This document shows positions 1 through 7,947 of a stretch of 64,000 nucleotides of DNA, piece after piece. Source of the DNA: Saccharothrix obliqua (GTDB lineage: Bacteria; Actinomycetota; Actinomycetes; Mycobacteriales; Pseudonocardiaceae). The position numbers were made by a program, and so were the translations under genes. Under the pieces are notes generated by a model. That model saw only the letters and a list, made by a program, of their open reading frames with translations, did not search any database and was not told where the DNA came from. The DNA lies in assembly GCF_019375475.1 (NCBI RefSeq), contig NZ_JAHXGQ010000003.1, positions 310,001-374,000 of the forward strand, written 5' to 3'. Positions within the stretch are counted from its first letter, which is position 1. Each line of letters opens with the position of its first letter.

Positions 1-453
1 ACCGTCGGCCAGCTGGTCGCCGCCGCGGCGCGCCGCGGTCGCACGACGCTGTCCTGGCGGGACGAGCGGACCGGTGCGGTCACCACGTCGGACTTCGTGG
101 TGGCGACCCTGTCCGGCCACGCGGGGGACGGCAGGCCGGGCAAGCTGCCGTGGGTGCGGCACGTGCTGGCGGAGTGGCCCGCGGGCCAGGCCCGGCCGCG
201 TGCCGTCTGGACGACCAACCTGGGCGCCGCGGGCATCCGGGAGCTGGTCGGCCTGATGCGGGCGCGCGACCAGGCCGAGGCGCAGGTGGTCCGGCTCACC
301 GAGGAGTTCGGGCTGCGGCACTTCGAGGGCCGCTCGTTCCAGGGCTGGCACCACCACACCACGCTGGTGTCGGCGGCGCACGGGTACCGGTTGCTGCGGG
401 CCCTGGAGCACGAGGGCTACCCGGAGGAGCGGCTGCTGCGCCCCTACGCGTGA
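1..453 (+). CDS. IS701-type transposase, C-terminal fragment
   Basis: The reading frame is open from the first base of the window, so the start lies outside and only about 150 C-terminal residues are visible. The segment FEGRSFQGWHHHTTL followed by VSAAHGYRLL looks like the last conserved part of the DDE domain of IS701-type transposases, where the final catalytic Glu precedes a G-W-x-x-H motif. No inverted repeat can be identified in the 180 bp downstream of the stop, so I cannot say whether the element is complete to the left. It could be a live element edge or a remnant. Family call moderate; the 5' truncation is certain. Confidence 0.65.
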   Translation, partial: TVGQLVAAAARRGRTTLSWRDERTGAVTTSDFVVATLSGHAGDGRPGKLPWVRHVLAEWPAGQARPRAVWTTNLGAAGIRELVGLMRARDQAEAQVVRLTEEFGLRHFEGRSFQGWHHHTTLVSAAHGYRLLRALEHEGYPEERLLRPYA

Positions 454-639
454 CCGTTGGGGGAGTGGACCAACGTCGTTCCGCTTCCCCGGCGCGTAAT
501 CCGAACCGACGCGGCGCACCCGGCCCCCGAACCCATCCGGTGTTAGGTTAGGGAGAGGTCCACAACCTGGCTCGGGAGGCGTGGGCCGAGCGGGTGGGAG
601 CCCGTGGTGCGAAGGTTCGGAGGGTGAAGGAGTCGAGGA

Positions 640-1224
640 ATGCCTACCGTGCGCAGGCCCGCCGCGCAGACGCGTGAGCACGTGCTCTCCGTCGCGCACG
701 ACCTCTTCTACTGGAACGGCATCCGCGCGGTCGGCGTCGACCGCATCGCGGCCGAGGCCGAGGTGGCGCCGACCACCCTGTACCGGCTGTTCGCCTCGAA
801 GGACGACCTGGTCGCCGCCTACCTGGCACGCGCGGACACGCACTACCGCGCGTGGTTCCGGCAGGCGTCGGCCGACGACGGCCGGGACCCGCGGGACCGG
901 ATCCTGGCGGTGTTCGACGAGCTGATCCACCAGGTGCAGCCGGACCGGTCGCGCGGGTGCCCGTTCCTGATGGCCCTGGCCGAGTTCCCGAACCCGGACC
1001 TGCCCGCGCACCGCAACGCGATCACCACCAAGACGTGGGTGCACGAGCAGTTCCGGCAGCTCGCCCGGGAACTGGCGCGGACCCGCGACGTGCCGGACCC
1101 GGACGCCCTGGGCTCCGAACTCGCGCTGATCATGGAGGGTGTGTACGCCACCGTCCAGTCGATGGGCGTGGAGGGGCCCGCCCAACAGGCGCGTGAGCTG
1201 GTGGAGCTGCTGCTGCCCGCGTGA
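640..1224 (+). CDS. TetR/AcrR family transcriptional regulator
   Basis: This 194-residue protein has the TetR layout. An N-terminal helix-turn-helix spans about residues 10-55, with VAPTTLYRLFASKDDLVAAYL as the recognition helix and the following helix. An all-helical ligand-binding domain follows and carries a CPF motif (RSRGCPFLMALAEF) typical of TetR_C regulators. The ATG is preceded by AAGGAG seven bases upstream, which fixes the start. It is convergent with the LLM oxidoreductase gene downstream (19 bp between stops), so that gene is not in its operon. The effector and targets are unknown. Confidence 0.9.
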   Translation: MPTVRRPAAQTREHVLSVAHDLFYWNGIRAVGVDRIAAEAEVAPTTLYRLFASKDDLVAAYLARADTHYRAWFRQASADDGRDPRDRILAVFDELIHQVQPDRSRGCPFLMALAEFPNPDLPAHRNAITTKTWVHEQFRQLARELARTRDVPDPDALGSELALIMEGVYATVQSMGVEGPAQQARELVELLLPA

Positions 1225-1243
1225 CCGCCGGGGGACGCGGCGG

Positions 1244-2071
1244 TCAGCGGGGCAGGTCCGCATGGCGTTCCAGGAACGCCGTGACCGACGCGGCGTCCCC
1301 GATGGGGAGCGGGTACACCACCAACCGGTCGAGGCCGAGATCGGCGTACCGCCTGGCGGTGTCGTCGGTGAGCGTGGCGGCGCCCATGTGCATGAAGCTG
1401 ACCTCCAGTTCGCCGAGGTGTGCCGGTCGGTCCACGTCGGCGCGCACGTCGCGCAGCGCCGCGAGGTGCCGGGCGAGGTCGTCCGGGCCGTTGCCGATGC
1501 CGTACCAGCCGTGGGCCTTGGTGAGCGCGCGGCGCAGGGCGGCCGCGCTGTGCCCGCCGACGACGAGATGGGGGCCGCCGTCGGTGAGGGGTTTGGGCAG
1601 GGCGTCGACGTCCGCGAACGACACGTGCTCGCCGTGGTACGGCTGGACTTCGTGACGCCACAGGGCACGCATGGCGTCGATGTGCTCGTCGGTGAGGCGC
1701 CCGCGCTGGGTGAACGGAACGCCGACCGCGGTCATCTCCTCGCGCTGCCAGCCCGCGCCGACGCCCAGCCGCAGCCGGCCGCCGCTGAGCACGTCGAGGC
1801 TGGCGGCCTGCTTGGCCAGCACCAGGGGGTTGCGCTGGGGCAGGATCAGCACGCCGGTGGCCAGCTCGATGCGGCTGGTCACGGCGGCGACGAAACCCAG
1901 GTGCACGAGGGGGTCGACGACCGTCTCCGCCTCGACCGAGGTGGGCAGCACCACGTGGTCGGCCGTCCACCACGAGCCGTAGCCGAGCTGCTCCGCGCGC
2001 CGGGCCAGCGCGGCGGTGTCCGCCGGGCCGATGACCGAGCGCGTGTTCAGCCCGTGCACGCCGAGTTCCAT
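1244..2071 (-). CDS. LLM class F420-dependent oxidoreductase
   Basis: A 275-residue luciferase-like (TIM-barrel) oxidoreductase. Diagnostic segments are GYGSWWTADHVVLP near the N-terminus, ATGVLILPQRNPLVLAKQAA, and LGVGAGWQREEM, the usual F420-dependent subfamily pattern. I chose the internal ATG giving MELGVHGLN; a longer frame starting at 2095 adds eight residues unlike the family. The gene is divergent from the LysR gene at 2259 with about 190 bp between starts, a layout common for LysR targets. F420 rather than FMN use is inferred from the subfamily. The substrate is unknown. Confidence 0.85.
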   Translation of the reverse strand: MELGVHGLNTRSVIGPADTAALARRAEQLGYGSWWTADHVVLPTSVEAETVVDPLVHLGFVAAVTSRIELATGVLILPQRNPLVLAKQAASLDVLSGGRLRLGVGAGWQREEMTAVGVPFTQRGRLTDEHIDAMRALWRHEVQPYHGEHVSFADVDALPKPLTDGGPHLVVGGHSAAALRRALTKAHGWYGIGNGPDDLARHLAALRDVRADVDRPAHLGELEVSFMHMGAATLTDDTARRYADLGLDRLVVYPLPIGDAASVTAFLERHADLPR

Positions 2072-2258
2072 TGCACAATCTTGACCGGTCCTCACCCGCC
2101 AAGTCCAAGATCCGTGCTGATAGCCAGCGGTTATGGATCACCGGTGGTCGCGGGTGGTTTTCCCGACTCCCCGAAGTCCCGGTGGACCGAAGTCGATTCA
2201 CGCAGGTTGACACGCTCGGCCGTCAGTACCGTAGGGCATGGCGTAGTAACTTCCGGCT

Positions 2259-3164
2259 ATGGACGTGCATGTCCGGGACCTGCGCTATTTCGTGGCGGTC
2301 GCCGAGGAGCTGAGTTTCACGAGGGCTGCTCGCGACCGGCTGTTCATCTCCCAGCCCGCGCTGAGCAAGCAGATCCGCCAACTCGAATCGTCGCTGCGCG
2401 TGGTGCTGTTCGAGCGCGACCGCCGCTCCGTCGTGCTGACCACGGCGGGCAAGGAGCTGCTGCCGCGTGCGCGGCGGCTGGTGCAGGAGTGGGACGACAC
2501 CCGCAACGCGGTGGCGGACGCGGCGGCGCGGCGCGCGGCCACGCTCAAGGTCGGTTTCCAGACCCGGATCGGGCGCGGCCTCATCCCGGCGGTGACGGCG
2601 CGGATGGAGGAGCGCCTGCCCGGCTGGCGGCTCCAGTTCCGGCAGGTGTCGTGGGCGGACCCGGCGGTCGGGCTGCGCAGCGGCGACGTGGACGTGGCCG
2701 TGGCGTGGCTGCCGGTGCCGAACTCGGGTGAGCTGTCGTGGCGGGTGGTGGCCAGCGAGGAGCGGTGGGTGGCGTTGCGCCGCGAGCACCCGCTGGCGCA
2801 CCTGGAGCAGGTGCCGTTCGCGGCGCTGGCGGACGAGCCGTTCATCGCCCTGCCGCAGGACGCGGGCCCGCTCCGGGACTTCTGGCTGGCCATGGAGAAC
2901 CGGGTGAAGCCGGCGCGGGTGGTGGGCGAGGCGTCGACGGCGGACGAGACGTTCGAGGCGGTGGCCTCGGGGCTGGGCGTGGTCCTGGTCTCGGCCGGCA
3001 ACACCGAGGTGTACCAGCGGGAGGACGTGGTGTACCGACCGGTCACCGGCATCGCGCCGAGCACCCTGGCGGTGGTGTGGCGCACCGGGGACGACCGGGC
3101 GGCCGTGGAGGTGTTCGTGCAGTCCTGCGTCAGCTGCCTGTACCCGGAAGAGGTAACCCGGTAG
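2259..3164 (+). CDS. LysR family transcriptional regulator
   Basis: A 301-residue protein with the N-terminal LysR helix-turn-helix (YFVAVAEELSFTRAARDRLF, then SQPALSKQIRQLE) and a C-terminal periplasmic-binding-like effector domain. No ribosome-binding site precedes the ATG, so a leaderless transcript is plausible; GTG at 2265 is an alternative start. The gene sits between a divergent LLM oxidoreductase and the codirectional icmF, which starts 90 bp after its stop. A similar short sequence lies over its own start and upstream of icmF, which suggests these genes could be its targets (inference). Confidence 0.9.
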   Translation: MDVHVRDLRYFVAVAEELSFTRAARDRLFISQPALSKQIRQLESSLRVVLFERDRRSVVLTTAGKELLPRARRLVQEWDDTRNAVADAAARRAATLKVGFQTRIGRGLIPAVTARMEERLPGWRLQFRQVSWADPAVGLRSGDVDVAVAWLPVPNSGELSWRVVASEERWVALRREHPLAHLEQVPFAALADEPFIALPQDAGPLRDFWLAMENRVKPARVVGEASTADETFEAVASGLGVVLVSAGNTEVYQREDVVYRPVTGIAPSTLAVVWRTGDDRAAVEVFVQSCVSCLYPEEVTR

Positions 3165-3254
3165 CGGGTGAGCCGGCCCACAGAACGATACTACTTCCGA
3201 TAGACGGATGTCCTAGTAATCTGGTGGTACTTACGCGCTGCCGAAGGAGCCGTC

Positions 3255-6200
3255 GTGTCTGTCGCCGCACCGCTGCACACCCCTCAGCACCCGGTCCGCT
3301 TCGTGACCGCGGCCAGCCTGTTCGACGGCCACGACGCGGCGATCAACATCATGCGCCGCATCCTCCAGGCGCAGGGCGCGGAGGTGATCCACCTCGGCCA
3401 CAACCGGTCCGTCCGCGAGGTGGTGGACGCCGCGGTCCAGGAGGACGTGCAGGGCATCGCCATCAGCGCCTACCAGGGCGGGCACGTCGAATACTTCAGC
3501 TACCTGGTCGAACTGCTCGAGGAGCGCGGCGCGGGGCACATCAAGGTCTACGGCGGCGGTGGCGGCGTCATCGTCCCCGAGGAGATCGAGCTGCTGCACT
3601 CCCGGGGCGTGGCCCGCATCTTCTCGCCCGCGGACGGCCAGGAACTCGGCCTCGCCCGCATGATCAACTCCATGGTCGCGGCGTGCGACCACGACCTCTC
3701 GGCCGACGTGCCCGCGTCCTGGGACGGCCTGTTCGCCGGGTCGACCGACGTGCTGGCCCGCGCCATCACGCTGATCGAGGCGGGCGCGCTGCCCGCCGAG
3801 GTGCTGGAGCGGGCGCGGCGCGACGCGCGCGACGTGCCGGTCCTCGGCATCACCGGCACCGGCGGCTCCGGCAAGTCGTCGCTGACCGACGAGCTGGTCC
3901 GCCGGTTCCGGCTGGACCAGGAGGACAAGCTCCGCGTGGCCGTGCTCGCCGTCGACCCGACCCGCAGGCGGGGCGGCGGCGCGTTGCTCGGCGACCGCAT
4001 CCGGATGAACTGCCTGGACGGCGACCGCGTGTTCTTCCGGTCGCTGGCCACCCGCCGCGCGGGCGCCGAGGTGCCCGACGGCCTGGGTGACGCGATCCTC
4101 GCCTGCAAGGCCGCCGGGTTCGACCTGGTCGTCGTGGAGACGCCCGGCATCGGGCAGGGCGACGCGGCCATCGTGCCGTTCGTGGACCTCTCGCTGTACG
4201 TGATGACGCCCGAGTTCGGCGCCGCGTCGCAGCTGGAGAAGATCGACATGCTGGACTTCGCGGACGCCGTGGCGATCAACAAGTTCGAGCGGCGCGGCGC
4301 GGAGGACGCCCGGCGCGACGTGGCCCGCCAGCTCGTGCGCAACCGGGAGGCGTTCGGCGTCCCGTGGGAGGACATGCCGGTCTTCGGCACCAGCGCCGCG
4401 ACCTTCAACGACGACGGCGTGACGGCGCTCTACCAGCACCTGCGCGACCAGCTGGCGCAGCGCGGCCTGGGCGTGTCGGCGGGTGTGCTGCCCGCCGCGA
4501 CGGGCCGGGTGTCCACAGCCGCGTCGACCGTCGTGCCCGCGTCCCGCGCCCGCTACCTGGCGGAGATCGCGGAGACCGTGCGTGGTTACCACCGGGCCAC
4601 CGAGACCCACGTGGACGCGGTGCGGCGGGTCGCGCACCTGCGGGCCGCGCGTGACGAACTCGCCGCCGCCGGCCACGACACCACCGCCATCGCCGAGCTG
4701 CTGGCCGGCGCGGAGCGGCACGTGGCCGGCGTGGCCGCGGAGCTGCTGGCCGCGTGGCCCGGGGTGGTCGAGGACTACACCGGTGACGAACTCGTGGTTC
4801 GCGTGCGGGACAAGGAGATCCGCACCAAGCTGACCCGCGAGACGTTGTCCGGCAACAAGGTGCCGCGCGTCGCGCTGCCCAGGTTCGACGACGACGGCAC
4901 CCTGCTGCGGTTCCTGCGCAAGGAGAACCTGCCCGGCCACTTCCCGTACACGGCGGGCGTGTTCCCGTTCAAGCGGGACGGCGAGGACCCGGCACGCATG
5001 TTCGCGGGCGAGGGCGACGCGTTCCGCACCAACCGCCGGTTCAAGTACCTGTCCCAGGGTTCGGCGGCGACCCGGCTGTCCACCGCGTTCGACTCCGTGA
5101 CGCTGTACGGGCGCGACCCCGACACCCCGCCGGACGTCTACGGCAAGATCGGCACGTCCGGGGTGTCCATCGCGACCCTGGACGACATGAAGGCGCTCTA
5201 CGCCGGTTTCGACCTGACCGCGCCCACCACGTCGGTCTCCATGACCATCAACGGTCCCGCGCCGACGATCCTGGCGTTCTTCCTCAACACGGTGGTCGAC
5301 CAGCGCCTCGACGCGTTCCGCGCGGAGGAGGGCCGCGAGCCCACGGCCGAGGAGGCGGCGGAGCTGACGGCGTGGGCGCTGGCCAACGTGCGCGGCACCG
5401 TGCAGGCCGACATCCTCAAGGAGGACCAGGGCCAGAACACGTGCATCTTCTCCACCGAGTTCTCGCTGCGGATGATGGCCGACATCCAGGAGTGGTTCAT
5501 CCGGCGGAAGGTGCGCAACTTCTACTCGGTGTCCATCTCCGGCTACCACATCGCCGAGGCCGGCGCGAACCCCATCAGCCAGCTCGCGTTCACGCTCGCC
5601 AACGGGTTCACCTACGTCGAGTCGTACCTGGCGCGCGGCATGGACGTGGACGACTTCGCGCCCAACCTGTCGTTCTTCTTCTCCAACGGCATGGACGCCG
5701 AGTACAGCGTCATCGGCCGCGTGGCGCGGCGGATCTGGGCGGTGGCGATGCGCGAGCGCTACGGCGCGAACGAGCGGTCGCAGAAGTTCAAGTACCACGT
5801 CCAGACCTCGGGTCGGTCGCTGCACGCGCAGGAGATGGACTTCAACGACATCCGCACCACGCTCCAGGCGTTGTGCGCGCTCTACGACAACTGCAACTCC
5901 CTGCACACCAACGCCTACGACGAGGCGATCACCACGCCCACCGAGTCGTCGGTGCGCCGTGCGATGGCGATCCAGCTGATCATCAACAAGGAGTGGGGCC
6001 TGTCGGCGAACGAGAACCCGTTGCAGGGTTCGTTCGTCATCGACGAGCTGACCGACCTGGTCGAAGAGGCCGTGCTGATGGAGTTCGACCGGCTGTCCGA
6101 GCGCGGTGGCGTGCTGGGGGCGATGGAGACCGGCTACCAGCGCGGCCGGATCCAGGACGAGTCCATGTTGTACGAGCAGCGCAAGCACGACGGGTCGTTG

Positions 6201-6491
6201 CCGTTGATCGGGGTCAACACGTTCCTGCCGGAGGACGGCGAGCGTGAGCAGGTGTCGATCGAACTGGCCCGCGCCACGGAGGACGAGAAGCGCTCGCAGG
6301 TCGAGCGGACGCGTGCCTTCGCGGCGGCCCACGCGGCGGAGGCGGAACCCGCGCTGCGCCGGTTGAAGGAGGCCGCGCAGTCGGGGGAGAACGTGTTCGA
6401 GGTCCTCATGGACGCCGCGCGGGTGTGCACGCTGGGGCAGGTCACGGAGGCGTTCTTCGAGGTGGGCGGCCAGTACCGGCGCAACGTCTGA
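3255..6491 (+). CDS. icmF: Fused isobutyryl-CoA mutase (IcmF)
   Basis: This 1078-residue protein matches the known length and order of IcmF, the adenosylcobalamin-dependent enzyme that interconverts isobutyryl-CoA and n-butyryl-CoA. The N-terminal B12-binding domain has the D-x-H ligand motif (FDGHDAA, Asp24 and His26). The middle MeaI-type G-protein chaperone domain has a P-loop GITGTGGSGKSS at residues 198-209. The C-terminal two thirds form the mutase barrel (GVFPFKR, TAFDSVTLYG, SISGYHIAEAGANP). The GTG start is preceded by AAGGAG. The gene stands alone after a LysR gene and is followed by a hairpin terminator. It probably supplies or drains branched acyl-CoA starters; exact acyl specificity cannot be read here. 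Confidence 0.95.
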   Translation: MSVAAPLHTPQHPVRFVTAASLFDGHDAAINIMRRILQAQGAEVIHLGHNRSVREVVDAAVQEDVQGIAISAYQGGHVEYFSYLVELLEERGAGHIKVYGGGGGVIVPEEIELLHSRGVARIFSPADGQELGLARMINSMVAACDHDLSADVPASWDGLFAGSTDVLARAITLIEAGALPAEVLERARRDARDVPVLGITGTGGSGKSSLTDELVRRFRLDQEDKLRVAVLAVDPTRRRGGGALLGDRIRMNCLDGDRVFFRSLATRRAGAEVPDGLGDAILACKAAGFDLVVVETPGIGQGDAAIVPFVDLSLYVMTPEFGAASQLEKIDMLDFADAVAINKFERRGAEDARRDVARQLVRNREAFGVPWEDMPVFGTSAATFNDDGVTALYQHLRDQLAQRGLGVSAGVLPAATGRVSTAASTVVPASRARYLAEIAETVRGYHRATETHVDAVRRVAHLRAARDELAAAGHDTTAIAELLAGAERHVAGVAAELLAAWPGVVEDYTGDELVVRVRDKEIRTKLTRETLSGNKVPRVALPRFDDDGTLLRFLRKENLPGHFPYTAGVFPFKRDGEDPARMFAGEGDAFRTNRRFKYLSQGSAATRLSTAFDSVTLYGRDPDTPPDVYGKIGTSGVSIATLDDMKALYAGFDLTAPTTSVSMTINGPAPTILAFFLNTVVDQRLDAFRAEEGREPTAEEAAELTAWALANVRGTVQADILKEDQGQNTCIFSTEFSLRMMADIQEWFIRRKVRNFYSVSISGYHIAEAGANPISQLAFTLANGFTYVESYLARGMDVDDFAPNLSFFFSNGMDAEYSVIGRVARRIWAVAMRERYGANERSQKFKYHVQTSGRSLHAQEMDFNDIRTTLQALCALYDNCNSLHTNAYDEAITTPTESSVRRAMAIQLIINKEWGLSANENPLQGSFVIDELTDLVEEAVLMEFDRLSERGGVLGAMETGYQRGRIQDESMLYEQRKHDGSLPLIGVNTFLPEDGEREQVSIELARATEDEKRSQVERTRAFAAAHAAEAEPALRRLKEAAQSGENVFEVLMDAARVCTLGQVTEAFFEVGGQYRRNV

Positions 6492-6508
6492 CGCACGGGG
6501 CGGGCCGC

Positions 6509-6531
6509 CGGTGCCCGGCACGCGGGCACCG
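6509..6531 (+). terminator. Hairpin terminator after icmF
   Basis: A perfect 9-bp stem (CGGTGCCCG / CGGGCACCG) with a 5-base loop lies 17 bp after the icmF stop. There is no U-tract, as is usual for actinomycete terminators. Confidence 0.5.
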
Positions 6532-6748
6532 CGGTTCGTGCTGTGGGGTTCGCGCTGCGGGGTTCGGCGTGCGGCATCGGCGGTTCGTGCCGCGGGGTGC
6601 TTGTGTGCGGGCATCGGCGGCCAGGCGGTGTTCCTTCGGCCTCCGGGCGGTTCCGGTGCCCGCCGCCGCGCCCACGGCCCCTCACCACCCACCAGCGCTC
6701 CCCACCCACGGCGAAGCCGTTGGCTACATTGGCGGTGAGGGAGGGGTC

Positions 6749-7933
6749 GTGGACCGTGCCGTGCCGCGTTACGCGCCCGACCCCGGACCGCGCGCGTTGG
6801 CCAGGCGGTTGGCCGCCCTCGCCGCGGCCGGTGTGCCGGTGCGGTGCCGCGTGTGGCCGGGGCTCGGCGACCCCGACGCCCACTCGTCCCGGCTCGCCGA
6901 GGTCACGCACACCATCGCCCGGCACGTCGCCGACGGCACGACCGCCGCGCTGCCCCGGTTCAACACCAACCCCTACCCGGCGACGCGCGTGCTGACGGCG
7001 GTCGGGCACGGGCGGGTCGACGCGCTGGGCCCGGACATGGCCGCGTTCCCGGCGGATCTCGCGTCACCGCTGTGGTGGCGGGTCGTGGACCGCCTCCGCG
7101 CCGACCCCGGCGACCGGGGCGTGCTGGCGGACCTGCTGCTGCGCCTGGGCTACCAGCGGCACGCGGCGGAGGTGCTGGGGATGACCCGCTTCACCGGCTT
7201 CCACCCGGACCTCGCCGTGCGGCAGCTCGCGGTGCTCCACTGGTCCCGACCGTCGTCCGCCGAGGTCGAGGACATCGCCCTGGCGGGCGCGCGCCAGGAC
7301 GACCTGCCCGCGCCCGCCCGGCACGCGCTGGCCCTGTTCGTCCTGGTCCGCAACGGCCGCCGGGGCGCGGAAACCCCGGCCCTGCACGAGGCCGCCGCGA
7401 TCGTCGAGCGGACCGCGCCAGACGAACCGCTGCCCCGCCAGGCGCACTACCGGGCGCTCGCGTTCGTCCCGTTCCTGCGCGGTGACGTGCCCGGCACGTG
7501 GGACCTGCTGGACCGCGCCGCGGCCTGCCAGCACGCGGCCCGCCCGGGAACACCGCTCGACCGGCTCGCGTGGGACGACTACGCCTTCCCGCTGCACGAG
7601 ACCATCGCCCGCACGCACCTGCGCACCGGCCACCCGGACCGGGCCGTGGCGGCGACCGGCGAACTGGTCGCGCTGAGCCCCAACGACCACCGCACGTGGG
7701 CCATCCGCGGCGACGCGTTGCTCGCCGCCGACCGCCCGGACGAGGCGGTCGACGCGTTCACCTCGGGCGTCGCGCTGGGTGGCCTGCCCGCCGCGCGGGC
7801 GGCGTTCTACCGGGGCGTGGCCCTGGCCCGCCTGGGACGCGCCGAGGAAGCCACCGCGTCGTACCGCCTGTCGTGGCGCATCGACCCGACGGTGCCCGCC
7901 GTCGCCGCGGCACTGGGTGCCTCGCCCCGGTGA
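6749..7933 (+). CDS. TPR-repeat protein of unknown function
   Basis: A 394-residue protein with a C-terminal tetratricopeptide-like half (segments HPDRAVAATGELVALSPND and DRPDEAVDAFTSGVALGG). I chose the GTG at 6749, preceded by a GAGGGAGGGG purine tract; the longer open frame from 6425 runs through the icmF end and an intergenic hairpin and is not credible. The N-terminal half is not recognised. It is convergent with the large gene ending at 7948. A scaffolding role is typical of TPR proteins but is not shown here. Confidence 0.7.
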   Translation: MDRAVPRYAPDPGPRALARRLAALAAAGVPVRCRVWPGLGDPDAHSSRLAEVTHTIARHVADGTTAALPRFNTNPYPATRVLTAVGHGRVDALGPDMAAFPADLASPLWWRVVDRLRADPGDRGVLADLLLRLGYQRHAAEVLGMTRFTGFHPDLAVRQLAVLHWSRPSSAEVEDIALAGARQDDLPAPARHALALFVLVRNGRRGAETPALHEAAAIVERTAPDEPLPRQAHYRALAFVPFLRGDVPGTWDLLDRAAACQHAARPGTPLDRLAWDDYAFPLHETIARTHLRTGHPDRAVAATGELVALSPNDHRTWAIRGDALLAADRPDEAVDAFTSGVALGGLPAARAAFYRGVALARLGRAEEATASYRLSWRIDPTVPAVAAALGASPR

Positions 7934-7947
7934 CCGCGCGCCGAGTG

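Noticed and set aside
544-562. TTAGGTTAGG half-site upstream of the TetR gene, like an IdeR/DmdR iron box
   Set aside because: Only the left half matches the 19-bp palindrome; the right half is absent, so a functional iron box is not supported.
3231-6692. A 1153-residue minus-strand frame opposite icmF
   Set aside because: Antisense shadow of a clearly identified enzyme gene.
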